From NCBI GenBank assembly GCA_900556425.1, contig USOR01000047.1, forward strand, positions 1 to 6,534: DNA of 6,534 bases, in the 5' to 3' direction. Position numbers and translations under genes: made by a program. The stretch is from an uncultured Coriobacteriaceae bacterium. GTDB lineage: Bacteria; Actinomycetota; Coriobacteriia; Coriobacteriales; QAMH01. The notes under the pieces are model-generated. The model saw only the letters and a program-made list of their open reading frames with translations. It searched no databases and was not told where the DNA came from. This document shows, piece after piece, positions 4,963-6,534 of the stretch. Position 1 is the first letter of the stretch, and every line of letters begins with the position of its first letter.

Positions 4963-6534
4963 CTAGCGCGAGAAGCCACCGCCTCCGCCGCCGAAACCGC
5001 CGCCTCCGCCCATCGAGAAGCCGCCTCCGCCGCCGAAGCTCCCGCCGCCGCCACCCTTGGCAGCGGCAATGATGCTCTGCGCCGAAGACATCGTGTTCTC
5101 GAACGCGTTGCCAAAGAAGTCCGTGCTCGCCGCACCGGCATGCATCGAAACGTAGGGGTTGTAGTACCACAGCATGCTGCCGACGAACACGTCGCTACTC
5201 CAAATGTCAGGCGCGACGCGGTTGAGGTCACTCACGACCTGGTCGGCAACACCAAACAGATACGCGTAGACAAGCAGCTCGCCCCATACCTTGGCATCCG
5301 TGGGTACGGCCTCGTCAAGTGCGGTGAAGTCCTTGAACCAGTGCTTGAGCGCCGTGCAGCGCGCGTAGATATCGACGGCCTCCTGGGAGCGCCGTGTCAT
5401 GAAGAACGAGAACGCGAGCAGAGTCACGGCACCGGGAAGCAAGCCGATAACCGGCATGAAGTTCTCGATCGTGATGCTCACGAAGGCACCGAGCACGATG
5501 AGCCCGATTGACGCAATCTGAAACGCGCGCTTGCAACGCTCGCCCGTCCTCTCGAAAAAGCCGCGCCTGTCCACCTCGGCGCTGATGGTGCCCTGCCACA
5601 GCTGCATGGAGTTCACGTAGCTCTCAGCGTGGTCCTTGGCGTACGTCTCGATATCCTCAAGCGTGACGCTGCCGTACTGCACGCCAATCCTGTCGAAGAC
5701 CAAGTCGAGCGCCTTGGTGTCAATGGCGTCGTGATTCACGTGGAGACGCTTCTCGGGGTTGAGACCGAGCCTATAGGTCACGTGCTCCTTGTCGCCCAGG
5801 ATCTTGCGTTCCTCGATGCTCGTCTCGCGCGAGATGCTCACCACGCCGAGGTTGGAGAGATGCATGAGGACGGCAGTCAGATCATTGGCGTCGGGTTTGT
5901 TCCAGCGCCATAGGCGAGCGATGACGGCAGGATTTGTCCCCTTCTCGGGCACGTCGCGCCAATACTCGTCCGTGAAGGTAGGTCTATGCTCGCGGCCGTA
6001 GCGGAAGAACAAGACGAGCGCGACGATGAGGCATGCGAGCGAGATACACAGGGGGATGACGAGCAGCAACACATCGATAATGCGACGAGTCTGCGCCTCG
6101 CGCTCCCATGCCTGCTCCTCCTCGAGCACCTGGGGAAGCCCGTCGTAGGCATGCGTTTGCTCGGCCGAGACCAACGGCGTCCAGCTTGCCGGGAAGGCGA
6201 CGCGCATCTCGGCGAAGTCGCCCTCTTTCACGCGCGGGACGTCGAACTCGATGACGCCGGTGTCTTCGAAGCTCACCGAGCCGTTGATGTTGCCGTGAGC
6301 GAAGGCGTAGACGTTTTCGCCACCCGTGACGCTCTGACCTGCAGGCACGGGCAGGCGCACGAACGCATGCACGTCCTCGGTATCGACATCCCAGTTGGGA
6401 GCGACGAATTGCCAATACAGCACGCTCACGTCGTCATAGCGATTGACGGCGCCCGTGTAGGTGTAATCGAAGACGAAGGTCTTCCTCTCGTCTTCGGTCG
6501 TCGAGAACGCATAGACCGTGCGCTCGGCCACGTC
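4963..6534 (-). CDS. DUF2207 membrane protein with poly-glycine tail, C-terminal part (5' end outside window)
   Basis: Member of the DUF2207 family of predicted membrane proteins, whose function is not established. The frame is open to the right edge (523 residues visible). The GTG at 6529-6531 is preceded by an in-frame codon with no stop, so the true start lies beyond the window, probably with a signal peptide, as in full-length relatives. The visible part begins with a beta-rich extracytoplasmic domain of about 150 residues (VFDYTYTGAVNRYDD, WDVDTEDVHAFVRLP). A helix follows at about 153-177, then a cytoplasmic domain with PAVIARLWRW and DANDLTAVLMHLSNLGVV, a winged-helix-like feel. Two close helices lie at about 339-379, and the family-typical segment LKHWFKDFTALDEA...VWGELLVYAYLFGVADQV at about 396-434. 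It ends in SIIAAAKGGGGGSFGGG and more glycine blocks, a hallmark of the family. Relatives are often found beside LemA genes, but none is visible here. Confidence 0.92.
   Translation of the reverse strand, partial: DVAERTVYAFSTTEDERKTFVFDYTYTGAVNRYDDVSVLYWQFVAPNWDVDTEDVHAFVRLPVPAGQSVTGGENVYAFAHGNINGSVSFEDTGVIEFDVPRVKEGDFAEMRVAFPASWTPLVSAEQTHAYDGLPQVLEEEQAWEREAQTRRIIDVLLLVIPLCISLACLIVALVLFFRYGREHRPTFTDEYWRDVPEKGTNPAVIARLWRWNKPDANDLTAVLMHLSNLGVVSISRETSIEERKILGDKEHVTYRLGLNPEKRLHVNHDAIDTKALDLVFDRIGVQYGSVTLEDIETYAKDHAESYVNSMQLWQGTISAEVDRRGFFERTGERCKRAFQIASIGLIVLGAFVSITIENFMPVIGLLPGAVTLLAFSFFMTRRSQEAVDIYARCTALKHWFKDFTALDEAVPTDAKVWGELLVYAYLFGVADQVVSDLNRVAPDIWSSDVFVGSMLWYYNPYVSMHAGAASTDFFGNAFENTMSSAQSIIAAAKGGGGGSFGGGGGFSMGGGGGFGGGGGGFSR
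4975..5055 (-). repeat. GGN-repeat coding for a glycine-rich tail
   Basis: Twenty-one of 27 codons are glycine, in blocks of 5, 5, 5 and 6 separated by SF, FSM and F. The DNA is a nearly pure GGC/GGA/GGT repeat on the minus strand. Such a tract can vary in length by slippage. Glycine/phenylalanine tails are usual at the C-terminus of DUF2207 proteins, so the tail itself is expected; its role is unknown. Confidence 0.9.

Noticed and set aside
4737..5231. Minus-strand frames crossing the junction of the four-helix gene and the DUF2207 gene
   Set aside because: They span the ends of two real genes, and their Arg/Ala/Ser-rich translation arises from the GGN repeat read out of frame.

Overview
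The window looks like a chromosomal piece of a high-GC Gram-positive bacterium. A gut actinobacterium of the Coriobacteriia type is my best guess. This rests on moderately GC-rich coding sequence, GGGAG-type ribosome binding sites, and the co-occurrence of a DUF4012 membrane protein, a WcaJ/CpsE-type sugar transferase and a DUF2207 protein with a poly-glycine tail. The taxonomic call is inference only; no rRNA or marker gene is present.

Layout. (1) Bases 1-1147, plus strand: the 3' end of a surface-polysaccharide operon. It holds the C-terminal part of a Wzy/O-antigen-ligase-like membrane polymerase (open at the left edge), coupled by an ATGA overlap to a short Wzz/CpsC-like chain-length protein. 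This part is visibly more A/T-rich than the rest. (2) Bases 1173-4051, minus strand: a 636-residue DUF4012 protein followed by a membrane phosphoglycosyl transferase (initiating sugar transferase). The two are 92 bases apart, share the same SD spacing, and converge on the polysaccharide operon. (3) Bases 4052-4200: a divergent intergenic region. (4) Bases 4201-4941, plus strand: an unrecognised four-helix membrane protein. (5) Bases 4963-6534, minus strand: a DUF2207 protein, C-terminal part only, open at the right edge and converging on the previous gene.

How the parts fit. The left two-thirds plausibly encodes steps of one Wzx/Wzy-style glycan pathway. The sugar transferase would load the first sugar phosphate on undecaprenyl phosphate, the polymerase would join repeat units outside the membrane, and the Wzz-like protein would set chain length. 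The DUF4012 protein is an extracytoplasmic partner of unknown function. The right third holds two membrane proteins of unknown role with no clear link to the glycan genes. No RNA genes, CRISPR arrays, insertion sequences or phage genes were seen. I found no strong case for a wholly new system. The most interesting items are the DUF4012/transferase pair with its LCP-like segment, and the kinase-less Wzz at the end of a possibly transferred cassette.
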